64,000 nt of DNA from Chionis minor. Taxonomy: Eukaryota; Chordata; Aves; Charadriiformes; Chionididae. The translations under genes were made by a program, and so were the position numbers. The DNA lies in the NCBI GenBank assembly GCA_013398295.1, contig VZSF01001359.1, positions 1 to 64,000 of the forward strand. Reading direction: 5' to 3'. The notes below the pieces were generated by a model, which was not told the origin of the DNA, searched no databases, and worked only from the letters and a program-made list of their open reading frames with translations. Of the stretch, positions 23,250 through 37,086 are shown piece by piece. Position 1 is the stretch's first letter. Every line of letters starts with the position of its first letter.

Positions 23250-24139
23250 CAGTCACAATAAGATGTTCCATTGTGTTCATAACTTAATCCTGTATGCAGC
23301 GTATAAAGATTAAGACAAATTAAGATGTACAGAAGGAAATCAAAATGGATGGTGTTGGCTCAGTTTTTCAGTGTTCTTTTTATTCCTTTGGTACCCCTAA
23401 ATTAAAAATGAACTGAAAACTGAAAGGTCTTGGTCACAATTTGGCTGCACGTAGGATTATTTGGAACACCTGAGGTGCATTCAGTAGAAATACACTTACA
23501 TGTAGTCCATGAGACTGTGTGTGGTCCTATATTGCTAGACTGATCCATTCTGTTAAGAAGATCTTCAAGGCATGGGGAAACAGGGTCTTAGCAGGTCCCT
23601 ATTGCTGCTATCACAGGGAGGTTCTATGTGTTCTGTTCTGAACACAGGAGATGTTTTTCACATACCAAACAAGTACAGCTGATAGCCAAATAACGCACTT
23701 CAGCTACATCTGGATAAAGTTAAAAAGAACCTCAGCCAACAACCTGTTTCGTTAGGTGGAGTAGATTTGTTGATATCTCATATTTAATGTAGTCTATATT
23801 CAAGGCATCCAATTTTCTCATATCTCTTTGCCCTTAGTGGATCTTCTCAGAAATACAAACTTCTTGTGGAGGGAGGCACTGCTAGCTCTTAGTACTTTAA
23901 AGTCTCTCCAGGAGTATGATACAGGGGAACAGTTTTTATACGATCTAATAATAATCAGGACTAACTGATTCACACTCAATGTGAGTCATAGTTATACAGT
24001 CACACCTCCTACTTTCTGCTTCTCATAATAAAGAATATTGTCCTATCTGTAAACGTCCCAAAAGCAAAAACTTTTCATTTGGGATTACAGTGAGGTAAAG
24101 GTTCAAGTCCCATCTAGGTCAGAAAAGCAGCCATGTGTC
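23250..24139. other. Unique DNA, no gene seen
   Basis: No recognisable feature in this interval. Confidence 0.55.
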
Positions 24140-24620
24140 AGGGTCCAGCATGCACCAATGAGTTTTGCAAACTCTTTCCTCCTCCCAGGGTTAGGATGTG
24201 TGTGGTGAGGGCCAGCTCTGTTGTGGGGTGACCTGGAACAAAGTCTGGAAACAGCCTCTGCAGGTCTCTCCTCCTGCAGGTGTTGCACTGGAGCTCAGGC
24301 CCTTTGCTCTGGCCACTTACCTGAGTTGCTCTGCAGGGTTGCCTGTGCCACAACATCTCAGTGGCCCAAACTCCCCCCTGCTGCCTTGGCTAGGCCTGTT
24401 CCTGTCCCTGTGGGGGCCTTGTCCCCATGGCCCTCCGCAGCCACCCCAGGATGTTTTCTGACCCTGTTTCTGTCACTGGTCCTTTTCTGCTCTCCTTGTT
24501 TAAGTACTGTGGCATTGGACCTCTTTTTGGTGACATCCCTACCCTGCATGCCACGCTGTCACTCACGTTCCTGGGTCACCTTCTTCACAGATCTGCACAC
24601 CCTCGTGGCTTCCTGACACC
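24140..24620. other. GC-rich island of unknown nature
   Basis: This roughly 480-bp block is clearly richer in G and C than the DNA on both sides and carries overlapping open frames, the longest being 131 codons (24221-24616, plus). None resembles a known protein to me. CpGs are few, so it is not a classic CpG island. On the minus strand a perfect donor consensus, CAG|GTAAGT, reads across 24321/24320. It could be an old LTR, a non-coding exon or a pseudogene; I cannot decide. Confidence 0.4.
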
Positions 24621-27600
24621 GTACAGTATCACACCCATATGACCGAAAGCGAGAATTTGAAGTGCAGTTCATTCTTTTGGGCCCCAGAAGAGGTGAATAC
24701 CTATCAAAACAGCTGTGACAACTAAGATTTGCAAACATCTGTGGAAGTGATGACAATCCTGCTACATATATAAATGATCTACTTTCCATCTGTTAGAAAC
24801 AATGTCTTCATTTCAGTGCTGAACTACACTCAAGGGAAATTTTCCCTAAAGAAAATTCCTGTGCAAAAATGTTTGAGATTTGTGGGATTCCTGTATTTCA
24901 GTAGATATCATTTGCAAATAATTACTTTTTTATTTCTTTGTTTTGGTAGTGCAGTGTTGCCTGTACAATGTTCATAATGACACCATCATTTTTGAGGTTT
25001 TGATAATGTATGTATACTAATGGCATATTCCACACTGCCCAAAAAAGCCCCCTGTCAACTTAAAAAATGAGCACTTCTATTTGTGGGAGTTTTGTTCCAT
25101 TTTTGTAGTACACTCACAGCTGGGGATGTGACAGATGCAGGTTCCTGTACCCAGTATCCTTATTTTATTTTGTTGTATTTTGTTCAGAGCAACTTTCCTT
25201 TTTTTTTCTCTGTATGTTTGATAACATCAGCATATGTTCTCTGCCATAGCAGATGACCTTTAATTGTATCTCATGTTGTGAGGCTGATGTTATATGACCG
25301 AAGATTTACCTTGAGAATGTCTCAGTAATGTTTAATGGGTCAGTCTTAACCACTCATTGTATTTAAACTGTCCATACAAAATGCTTATGGATGGTTGGTT
25401 ATTTAATATATGAACCAGATGTCTGGTGCAGCTCAGCTCACAGGACCATTGCTTTGATACCAGCTATAGGCAATACTCTGAGGCTCACTACTCAAGACAG
25501 TTAACCACTTTGTACCATGAGCAGGAAGACAGCCGATGGGTGACTGGCTAAGTTATTTGATGTGACAGCTCTAAAAAAAAAGACACAGACATAGAGAGAA
25601 GGGGTAAGAACAATTGCATGGCACTCACTTTTGTTTGAAGCCATATTTTTTCCATTCGAATCATGTTGCTTTTCCTGGTAACTGTATTGGCTTTTGCTGT
25701 CCTCTGTGTGACTCCCATTTTCAGGCATGCTTCCCTCAGCACACACTGCTGTGGTATTAGAATTGTTCTTAAATTTCAATATTTACTATTGGTTAAACAT
25801 GCCTTCTACTGACAGTCTTTTCAGGTAAAATGATTTGTAATGAATAACATACTTTCACATATATACATATGAAACCCATTCATAAACCCACATAATGATA
25901 AACTAAACCTGTCCAAGAATATTGCCTTGCCCAGTCCCATTTTAGGTAAAAAATGGTTCTAACATTTCAACTTTGCTACCAAAACTTGCTGTCTTAAAAT
26001 GAGTACCCATTGACTTGCTTGATGGCAGAAATCTCTATAGATGTTTTCATAGAATCCCACTACTAATGAATTTTGTTAGAGGCAAGGAGCATACATAGAC
26101 CTTGACTTTATGCTCTGAACTTTTCTTGATTTTTGCCTGTGAGCAGAAAATTATGTCAGTCTGGTCTTCAGGAGTCAGATTACCTTTAGGGAGGACTCTT
26201 TCCAACAGATTCTTCTGATTATTATTCTGTTGAGGACATTTTCCAGAAACTGAGAGAAACAACAAACCACAGTAGTTTTCAATGTCACTATCATGCTTGT
26301 AGGGATGGATGACATTTCCATTTTAAACTCCCAATCTATTGTCACTTTATTCCATATGGTGATTACCAGTTGCTCTGGTGTGAAAAGAAAAAAGATGTCC
26401 GTATTTAGTCAGAATTATCACTGACTTTACTGGCAGCCACTGCCTTACCCTGAAGCATCTGGATAATGATTTCAAGACTTACTGCTACAGCAGTCCCAGA
26501 TGATCCTGAGCTGGCTGCTGTGGAACTCGATCTAATGCTTTTCTAGTTACGGCAGACTGACAGTTTAATAAATAATGTGCACTACAGCTGAAACCTCTGA
26601 TGAGGTGCTACATTTTGCTGCTCAGGACTTTTCATTCCAACTCACTATTCTCAGCTTTGTTCAGTCATTGAATTATAGCTGTGTCTGGGGATCAAGCTAG
26701 ACATCTGCTGCTTTAAATATTTCAGAGTTTAATCCTTCTAGGAGTTTGATTTTACTTGTTTTGAAACCATTAGACAGTTTTTGACATATTACTCCTCTTT
26801 AATCAAAGATCAGACCAGCAATCTTCACCATGCATAACTTTTTACGGACCAAATGACAAAGTGACAATACCACTGTGTGACCATCCTGTTCCAGTCAACA
26901 AGTAACTGAATATCAATACTGTATCGGTGAGGCCAAGCTGAAGATCTGAGGAACATCATTTGTGTTATTTGACTTTTTGATGCCGCTAACAACTGATCCA
27001 TTTGTAGATTAAAATTTGTCATGTCATACAATTCACTTAACAATACTGTTCCACAGAGACGAGCAGGTTGCTCTTGACCTCACCTGGGCAAGCTGTAGTC
27101 AATAGATAGACTACAAACAGCACTCATGGTGCTGTTTCAATTACTGTGTGACCAGGATATTCCTAACATTGCCTGGTTATTTGCAACTTTGCATAATGAA
27201 TCCCATTGATAAGACAGTGATGTTCACTTCAGTAATGCCCAGTCGGGAGTGTCAACTGGTTTTCTGACATGTGAACCCTAACATTTCTATCACATATGAA
27301 ACAGAGTTGTAGCAGACTCACCAGCAAAGAGGGTGCTATAGAGAGCAGTGAGCTGCAGAGATCAAGCACGTGATGAAGATGGTCTGTTTCCTTTGTAGGT
27401 CTTGTATCAATAGTGTTGTGTTTGAGAATTTTGTTGACATATTTAAGACCCTCTAAAGATATTTTTTCTCACTTTTATAAAAATGCATGTTTTGTCAGAA
27501 GTAAATGCTGCAGACAATTTATTTTCTTTAAGAGACATTTTCCTTTTGTATCTCCAGAGTGAGAACAGCACTCATGCATTACAGGACTACTACAATAGAT

Positions 27601-27938
27601 ATGAACCTTGCTGTTACTCCACATCACTGATGAACAATGACCTCTTTATGCCCAGTTTTTGGCTGATTAAGGTCCAGCACCAGTCTCTGCTCTTTACCAT
27701 TTTCTTTACTTCAGGATTTCATTGATTAAAGATAATAGATAAAGCACAGAAGAACCCACATAATTAGTTGATTACAGTGAGAAAATGCCATTTGTGTCTT
27801 GTCTGTGAATGTAATTTCTTCCATCATTACAGCAAAACAGAAGTTGACTACAATCAAAGCAGAGAGCTTACCTGACTTCCTGCTGGAAACAGCAATACGT
27901 TTTGGTGCAAGCTTTTTTCCTTCCCCAAGTTAAATGTG

Positions 27939-27959
27939 TTTTTTTTTTTTTTTTTTTTT
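27939..27959. repeat. Poly(T) run, 21 bp
   Basis: An uninterrupted T21 run. No processed pseudogene is recognised next to it on the opposite strand. Confidence 0.95.
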
Positions 27960-28672
27960 AAGAGAGCAGCTCACTTCAGAGCAGAGGACATAGAACTCTA
28001 ATAAATCTGCATATCAGCACAGCTGATTATTCTCTGTAATTACACAGAAGATATAACTAAGGACAATACTCTAACTATGGTATAATTTAGGTAACACTGT
28101 ACTAGTTTTCCAATTATAAAAACACTTGCATATATAAAGTTACAAAGGGAGGTCAAGTTGAGGCTCTTTGGAAAGGTAATAAAAATTTGGAGGCAATGAG
28201 TTTATCTGAAGAGATCTCTTACTATGGTAAGAGTAGCCAAAACTATTATTCAGCAGCAGCATGAATTTTGTGACCATCCTAAACCAGGTGTATGTTTAAA
28301 TGGTACATTTTCTTCTCTCTTATGAGCACTATCGCGTTTGAATTTTCTTTATTTTGAAATCTATTTTCATTTGATATCACCTTTTCCTTTAATTTACATG
28401 TCTTGTAGGCATATAATGAATAGGTCATAATTTCAAATAGAAGAAGAGAGTCAATCAATAACAGAAGTGCTTACCTTACCGCTGGGAAAAATAGAATCTC
28501 CGTGTCTTATTGATAAACAGGAGATATAGAGCAATAAAGCTTTCATGGAAGAAATTCTACCTGTAATTGAGATTTTCAGATGTTATTTTTTTAAATCATT
28601 TATTCCTTTATTAATGGATCTATATCGGAAAACAATCATGAATGGAATTCCATATGACCACTGTTTCTATTT

Positions 28673-28694
28673 CAAGCAAGCAAGCAAGCAAGCA
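28673..28694. repeat. (CAAG)n microsatellite
   Basis: Five and a half perfect CAAG units. Confidence 0.95.
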
Positions 28695-31325
28695 CATTCA
28701 TCTAATCTGCTTCTCCCCGCTTTCCACTCCACTTCAAATTGCATTTTCATAAAACAAGGTCTTCCATAGAAGGCATCACAATAAAACAGAAAGACCTTTT
28801 TGAACCTGCTCCAGGAAATTATTGTCAGAAGGAAATCAGAAATTATTTTAAGTATTTGAAGTAGAACTCCCTCATTCTTGTTGTGCTTCCAAAATGGCTT
28901 TCTTCCCTTTTTCCTTTCTTCTTCTTATAAACGTGAGTAAGAATTCTCCAGCTGTGATCTGAGCATCAGCAGTGGTGGGCAGAAAATTTTCTATTGGTCT
29001 ATGGAGAAATGACTACTAAATTGAAGATGGGGATTGTTGATCTATATCATAAAAAGCATACTAGAACACCAAATGTAACCCCCAATGCTCGCCTATTTCT
29101 ATCGGTAACAAAGAAATAGAGTAGCTTTTGCAACCTTTAAGCTATTATTCTCATGTCAATATCATTTAGCTTACACAACAGGAGGTATTTGTCACAAGAC
29201 AGTTACCACTTTAATGTTTGAAGCTATTCTGCTCTGATCCTGTTCTATTTCTTTATTTCTATTATTCACCATGTGACTACATTAACATTACATTGTTGAA
29301 AGAAACACGGAAGGCCAAAAAAAAAAAGGATTGCAGATCTTTCTTGATTAAACATAAATTCATATATTGTGGTGTATTTACCTCTGCCTTGTTATCTATG
29401 ATTTGTGCAATAATTCACAAACATATATTAGTATAAAGTGTTTTTTTCAAAATAAATTATTTATTTTGTGTTTTTAATATGTCAGCTATTAACATTATTA
29501 AAGACCTTATCAAATTAAAATAAAATTATTTTTAATCTGATGGAAATGTGATTTTTTCATATCCTGTCAATTGTTATTATAACTTGAACAAAAAACCACC
29601 ATACATGCAAAGAAAGAGACATAGCTTTCTATTACAATGCCTCAGAACAGGCTACCTATTATCTAGTCTCCAGAATACTGGGATGTCTAGACTTTATGAA
29701 ATATTTGTAACTTGAAGATTTACTCAATTGGACTTTAATATAAGAAAGAAGTCCTGTAGATGAGACTTGCATTTTGACTTGCCATTTGTAATTGATTGGT
29801 GACTATTCAGAAAAATGTTTTAAATAATGTTTCTTTGCAAAGATTTCATCAACTACAACCAACTACATTAGTATAATTCCTAAAAAAGCTAACTGTTTCA
29901 AGACTTACAAAGAAAAGATAGCAAAATTAAAAAATAATACCCCTATCATTAATATTTGGAGAACTATTTGATAAGAAAGGAACAAAATGAAGGGTGAAGA
30001 ATGCTGTCTAAAAATGACACCTAGGTGAATATAGTTTTTTTAAAAATCAGAATTAAAACTCTCTTTTTAGGGGTGTCTGCTCATTGGGATGAATAAAAGT
30101 GGGAAGTAAAGCAACAAAACTAATTTTGATTTACATGTCTCAATAAAAAATATCTTTCTTGAAGAGGTTTTATGCTTCATATATATTCAAAGTATGTTCT
30201 GTTATACTTTTTCTTTGTAATCATTTACCCTTTTGTTTTACATTGCCAATGGTGGGAGCAATTTGCTGGTTTCATTTTCCATGCGTGTCAGCTTTACATG
30301 AACTATGTTTGATGTACTGTGGAAGTAGAAGGATAGCAGACTGGAAATTGTCTTTTGCTCATCAAAAAAGTTGTGGATTAAAAAAAAAAACCTAATTAAC
30401 TATTATTGCTCTTCTTTTCCTCTATGTTAATACACACCTAAATGGACATTCTTTTAAGATTATTATAGCTCCAACTGTATGGAGCTTCACTGTTTGAAGG
30501 CTTTTTCAGTTTTGGTTTAGAAACTGAAACATACTTCTGATGATTAGCAGTATTCCTTCTGCCTACTTTAGCTCTCCTTCATAAAAGTGTTGTACAGATG
30601 TTATAGTACCACCAACCTAAAAGGCAGGCTCCCCTCAAATTAATTAAAAGTGCATTATAGCCCACAATTCATTTCACATAAAAGTCTAAACAAGAACAAA
30701 CAAGTTTTAAGGCTCATCTGCACCCCAATGATATAGAATGCCTTGTTGAGCATTAATACTACTTTTCAGTTGTGCAAGTATATTAATTACAATGGATGCT
30801 CTTCTCACTTATACCAAAAGACTTGAAATGAAAAGATTTGTATCACAAGTGAATCATTATAAAACACGATTTTTATTAAATGATACAAGATGCAAAATTT
30901 TGGAAATACTTGAAAAATTGTCACTTCCCTTTTTTTTGAGTAAAATGCAACCAATAGGTTAAAATATGGTTATGATAATTTTATGTATATGCACAGCTAC
31001 ATGTATTATGTGAGATGTTACCAGTACAGCATTCATCAAACTGCTCCCAGGAGTGAGGTGGAAAAATCTATTTTCACAGATGTTCTGCATCACAGAGTTT
31101 GGAGTCAGCTAGATATTCCCAGTGAGGGTCCAAGCTTTCCAGTAGATCTTGTGCAGAGAAGCTCTCACAGAGAAGTTTCCCTTGGGTAGGTAGCAAGCTA
31201 CTTTTTATGTGGTTTTGGTGTAGATACATAAGTGGACATAGAATATCAATTCCTGGCTTTGTTCATCTACACAATTTTGTTGTTCTGCCAACTGTACCTT
31301 ATTAAGAATATCTCAGCTTCCAGTT

Positions 31326-31435
31326 AGCTTATCAGGGATGCTCCAGTCTCTCACTGAGCTCATTGGGGGTATCTCAGACCCTCAGTGAGTTCACCGGAGT
31401 GCTGAGCTCATCAGGGAAGCCTAGGAAGCTCCTTG
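31326..31435. repeat. Degenerate 31-bp tandem repeat, about 3.5 units
   Basis: Units start AGCTTATCAGGG (31326), AGCTCATTGGGG (31357), AGTTCACCGGAG (31388, shortened to 17 bp) and AGCTCATCAGGG (31405). Units 1 and 2 end in CACTG and CAGTG. The alignment is by eye; the first two units are each 31 bp. Confidence 0.65.
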
Positions 31436-33500
31436 CTAAGTAGTTATCGGTCTTCATCAGTATGTTTATTGGGTCATGTTTATGACTGTTCACATTAGCT
31501 GGGAACTGCAACACTACAGCACGCCTTGAAGGCAATGTAAGAAGACTCAAAAGCAGACAATGCTCTATTGACTGCTTAGAACTGTCCTTTTCTTGGGACT
31601 CTTGTTACATACCCAGTAGATATTTATTAAAAAAAAAAATAAAAAAAAATCCTGTGTTGTATAACCTAGGCATGGAAGAGCAAGAAAAACACAGGCTCTT
31701 GTTGGAGAAAAGTGGTTCTAATAAATGGTGGGTTTTCTTTTTTCACAGCACTCAGGCAGAAATCAAAGATACACAATTATCAATTATTTTGTAGATGTAA
31801 TTCTTTCTGCTTTCCTTTTGGTTTTCTCAGGGCATGTAGCCTTTCATTTGGCATCCACTGACATTAATATTGATGAAGAATTATCAGTTCATTACCAAAA
31901 TGGCTTTTAACTTGCATTGCAAAACTGTTAAAGAAAGTATTCTTTTATTGCCACTAGCAAAGATGCTAAATTTCACTTGTTCGGTATTCTGGTAAAAGGA
32001 TGATACCAAGTTTAAATTAATACCTTTTATGTAATATGAATTACTTTATAAGAACAGAATATTGGTATTACTGTAGCAGAATTTCCATTATTATCCCTAA
32101 CCCAGGAATAATAAAACATTTATTTACCGAATAATAATGTTTCTACTCAGAGGAAAAAACCCCAAAAAACAGTTGCACATACTGAGCGAAAATTAACAAG
32201 CTGCTGGTTAAGAATAAAACACTAGCATCTTTCACTTCGCTGCAAGGCTTTTCTTTAAGTCAAAATATATGTTGTAAGAATATCGTTAACTAAGTATACA
32301 GATTAATTTCTCCTCCTATTAAAGAGGAAAAGTCCTGCAATGAAACATTATATATGACATAAGAATATGCATTCAAACAAAAGTAAAAATAAGAATATCA
32401 AGGTCCCACATTAGCTAACTGAACTACAGCCTTATTTGCAGCACTTTTAGTTGCTGTATGTGATGAAAATATTAATGATTTGAAAACATGTAAACTCTAT
32501 GGAAAGATTCAAATACTAAGGCAATCAAAATTACAAGCTTCCTGATATTTACATGTTGGAGTATTTTTCCTATGTTTTCTTATTTATAGAGGTTAAGACA
32601 GTAAAAACTGAAAGACCATAAAATTTTAGTCAGGTAAATGCATCCCAAATACTACATGGTGAGTTCCAGTTTTAAGTTCTGGAATAAGCCAATTAGTAAC
32701 AATTTGCATGGTTCTGTGCACCCTTGTTTCACTTAGTAAGATGCAGTGGGTTGGAGAGTTTGAAAGAATGAAGTGTGGAACATAGATAATCTCCACCGAC
32801 ATTTACTTCTACAGCTCTAGTGAAGTAATGGAATACATTTTCCTGCTCTCATATAACCCTAAACAACCTTGCAAACCAGCTTTATCCTTCCATGTTAATG
32901 CTAAGTTATAAACAAAAAAGAAATGATAACATTATTTTTATGTTTTCTCTTTTTCTTCTCCTGCCATGTTAATCATAAAAATTGGACTTTTCTCCTTTTT
33001 TATGTGGTGATACTTGGACCTTGTTGACTCTAGGTCAGGATGAATGTTTATAGATTCATACCGTAGAACTACACTGTATCAGGATTTGGTCTTCTAATAA
33101 TTTCTTTCCCCTTTTTTAGTAGCATGAATACTACTAACTTATGTCAAGAAATGGTTAAAGATTCAGACTATGTTTAGCCCTGGCCAAAGGAAACTGTTGA
33201 TGCTATTGTAGCAAAAGAATGCAACCTGTCAAATTGAGTATTAACATATTTTCCACAATTGAAAGAAGGACACTTTTAGTATTGTATTCTTGTACAGTCG
33301 ATCCTTCATAATCAATAAATAAGTTTCTTAACAGAAACAATACAAAATATAACTTCTGTAGAAATAAAAAATAATAGAATAATATATTCTGTTTTAGGAG
33401 TAATGCTAAAGGATGACTGTTACTTAAAACTTTTTAAAGCTTTACTTAGATGTTTCTGCTAGTAAAATTATATTTAGATTTTAATCCTTAATTCAAAGCT
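31436..33500. other. Unique AT-rich DNA, no gene seen
   Basis: Holds an interrupted A-rich run near 31630-31650 and nothing recognisable as a gene or repeat family. Confidence 0.6.
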
Positions 33501-33809
33501 TATAAATACTTAAAGGGAGGGTGCCAGGAGGAGGGGGCCAGTCTTTTTTCAGTGGTGCCAGTGACAGGACAAGAGGTAACAGGCACAAAGTTGAACATAA
33601 GAAGTTCCATCTAAACGCGAGGAGGAACTGTTTTCCTTTGAGGGTGGCAGAGCACTGGAACAGGCTGCCGAGAGACGTGGTGGAGTCTCCAACTCTGGAG
33701 ACTTTCAAAACCCACCTGGACACCATCCTGTGCAACCTGTTGTAGGTGAACCTGCTCTGGGCGGGGGGAGGTCCTTTCCAACCCCTAACATTCTATGATT
33801 CTGTGATTT
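33501..33809 (+). mobile_element. CR1 LINE 3' fragment
   Basis: About 310 bp of CR1 tail, from TACTTAAAGGGAGGGTGCCA to ATTCTATGATTCTGTGATT. The ORF2 end is readable over 33521-33745, with HWNRLPRDVVESPTLE. It matches the arrangement of the 62.7 kb copy and the reverse of the 47.2 kb copy, so it is the same subfamily group. Confidence 0.93.
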
Positions 33810-36800
33810 TGTAATTACTTAACTGAATTAAAAAAAAAAAAAATCCCTTAAGATTCTGGGAAGATTTTTGTTTTGTTTCTTGGTTTTGAAGCTTATTTCC
33901 AGATTAGCTACTGCCAAAGGAAAACCTTCAATTAAAATGACAGGAGGGGCTGAAAGGTATTCTAGAAAATACTAACTGTAAGAGGTGTAGTAAACAATCC
34001 CCCAAGCCTTGTCTTCTCATGAATAATATCTCAGTTTATGCTAGTTATAAACTATACCAGACATTTGGTGGAATGAAAGTTATTCTGATAATGATCATAG
34101 TACTATAAAAATATAAAGAACTAATTAATAACAGCATTATTAGGAGCCTCACTGTCACGGAGCTATGCACATTTCTTTAATAGCCAATTTTTACACGATT
34201 AAAAACCTTTTGAAACTTTTGTGACTTCTAGTGGGATGATAGATTTTGGTGTAACAACACTGCACAGTAATGCAAGTTTTTTGTCCTCTGAAAATATAAA
34301 TTGCTCAGCAAGAAAGGCTGTAAAATAGCCAGCTTTTCTCCCTGCTCCAAGTAATTGCACCTTAATTATATGGCTTTGCATTTGTGGTGTATGAAGAAAT
34401 AAGGAAGAAAAGTTTCAGAACAAGAAAGGTTCTTTTGTAGTCAGAAAACCAACACAAGCTGATATGGAGATGCTAGGAATGCTGTGTACAGGAACAACAG
34501 TTTTCATTATCTTTATATATAACTATGAACTCCCTAAATGGTATGCTGTGGCAGATGCAGTAAGTTAGCTCTACATTCACCTGCTCTTTCAGTTGAAAGT
34601 AATGGAATTTTGTCTTGGGAACAGAAGCTGTACTTCAAGCAGACTGGTTTTTCTACCAGCCTTAAGACCTCATTTCCAGGGAAGAAAAGAACTCTCAAAT
34701 GCACTTGAAATTTACTACAGAATTGAAGAATAAAAGTGATTCAGATATTTACAGCGTCCAGCACATCACTCTTTCATGATATGCTTTGGAGGAAAAGACA
34801 TTCCTACGTCTTGTTTTTTCTTTTTTTTTCCTTTTTTTTTCTTTCTTTCTTTTTTTTTTTTCCCCCTAATGTCTTTTGAAAATTTTATCCTCATCTTAAA
34901 GGATATATTCCACAGGTCAAAAGGGATTAGGAAGCTGGCTGTTTCCTTCTGCTTTCTTGGTACAGTTTGACAATGCATTCAGAGAGGGAATTTAATATTT
35001 TAGAAATAAGGAAAAGTGCAAGAGTTCACAAAACTGAGATGTATAGCTATTTTAGTAGTAATAGTATTTATTTTTAATTGTTCTCAGAATGCAGATCTTA
35101 ATCCTCCAATTTCTATGATAGCAAAAGCTTAACTTTCTATTAATTTTGATGAAAGATATAGTTAATGATCAAATCTTAATTAAAAGTGCTCTCAGGGAAA
35201 AAAATATAAAATTAAAAAAATAATGTAGAAGACTCTCATTTGGCTAAGAGCTTTATAAAAACAAAGGGCACACTGCTACATTTGAAAGGAAGTGTGGAGA
35301 ATCTTTATGTGGCACTATGACGAAATATTTTTAATGCTGTACAATAACGGTCCATTGTATCTCCTCAACATTATTGCCTCTCTGCCATTCTCATGTCTCT
35401 TTCTGGGACTTAAGCCCTGTCTCACTTATTTAAAACAAATTAGACTTCAATAAATCCATAGTTTCTTTCTAGAATAAAAAATACAAAATATATTCAGAAA
35501 ACAAGCTTGTCTAAATAGGCACCATTTTGCTTGGTACCAAACTCCATTTCTCTTAAAACAAAACCAAACCCAAAAAGCTATGGGCTTCTCCCTTTGGGAC
35601 ACTGATTCCCTCCTGCACACCATCATTTGGAAAAGAACATGTTTAACAATGCTGTTTTCTTATCATAATTCAGATGGGTTTACTTCTAATTTCAAAATCA
35701 TACTACAGGGAATTCTCTCTGCATTCTTTGAATATTATTTTTCTGCCCTGATCCATGGAGTCTTCTAGGGGATGAATACCTATCTTTTGAATTTCAGCAA
35801 GAGACAGGAAGAAGAAAAACCTTACTATAATCCCACACAATCTCAGGTCATAAAAGTATAAAAAAAATTATAAATCCCTCTCTTTTCACAGAGGCATAGT
35901 ATCTATGTATGTACTACTTGGGGGATATATTGGACATTGCATGTTAAAAACACTTGCTCTTCTTTAGCATCTTCCTGAAAGCAAGGATTTTTAAAATGCC
36001 ATGTTAGTGGAAGAGTAGGATAGCGAAGTCTGAAAAGACGTTATAGTCACTGAGAAGGAGACCTACTTATATCCAGGATACTTTTGTAACAGTCCCAGGA
36101 AATCCAAATCTATTTGTCAACGGGAGAATGAATGTATTTACTTCAAAGATATGTACAGATACCCTGCTTATGTTTGTCTATGTAATATTAGCAATATAAG
36201 ATATAAGTATGAAGAATAATATTTGTCAAAATGGATACAATGTTAAGAATGTTCATAGACTTCTTTGTAGCTTTCAATCTGCAGCTTTCTCCCTCTCCTC
36301 ATCTCCTCTCCTGCGCTGACACAGTCTTAATTACTTGTTTTTCTTTTAAAGAAAAGCACAGGTTGCTTCAACAGGTAAGGTAGTATGACTACACCTCTAA
36401 TTTTCTATTTAATTCCAACTATTAAAAGATTCAGGAATCCCCTAGATGATATGACATAGGTGGCATGATGTGACAAACGAGTGGAATATGGTAGGAGTTA
36501 TAAAGAGAGGAATACTTAAAACTGCAGACTTTGTCTCTTTCCATCTTTTAGGAAAATGTTCTATACATATCTTCTGGCACACAGTTATCTCTGAAAACCA
36601 ATAGTTTTATACTATTCTCCAAGATTGCACTGCCATAGAAAAGGGAGAGAATAATCTCAAAAAGGATGTGGAATTATTATTTTTCTTCTTTTCTCTCTTA
36701 TGCAAATCATAACTTCACTGAGCATGAAAAAAGTTGAATTCCATCTGGTCTACATTCAGTTCTGGCCAGTAGGAAGAAAAAGAAAAGGAAAAGCATATCC

Positions 36801-37086
36801 CCAAAGCCAAACAATCTTCTTAGAAATAAAGCTGAATGCTCTCTTTCTCTTTGAAAAATATGGCAAGAGTAACACCCAAATAATACCCATTCTTTGATAA
36901 AACTTTAAACTGTAAGAAGGGCTAGTCCTCAGCCTCTTCACCATCTGGCAAAGAATAAGCAGGAAGAACCATTCCCCAAGACCCTAGATGAATGGGAACA
37001 GAAGGGGGGAACACAATAGAGCCAGAAAGTTTCTCTTGAATTTTACAGTAAATCTCTATGGAGAATCCAGTCCTTCAGAGTATTAT
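33810..37086. other. Unique AT-rich DNA, no gene seen
   Basis: Includes a T-rich, C-interrupted tract at about 34813-34865 and an A13 run at 33831. No open frame of interest. Confidence 0.6.

Larger units (their letters stand above)
24621..31325. other. Unique AT-rich DNA, no gene seen
   Basis: A long stretch of mostly unique sequence. Simple features are a T21 run at 27939-27959 and a CAAG tetramer array at 28673-28694. Open frames stay below about 95 codons and show no domain. Confidence 0.6.

Noticed and set aside
24102..24112. GGTTCAAGTCC, a match to the tRNA B-box consensus
   Set aside because: The flanking bases do not form a T-arm stem and no A-box or acceptor stem was found upstream.
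34776..34978. Open frames with poly-Phe or poly-Lys on opposite strands
   Set aside because: Produced by the T-rich tract at about 34813-34865.
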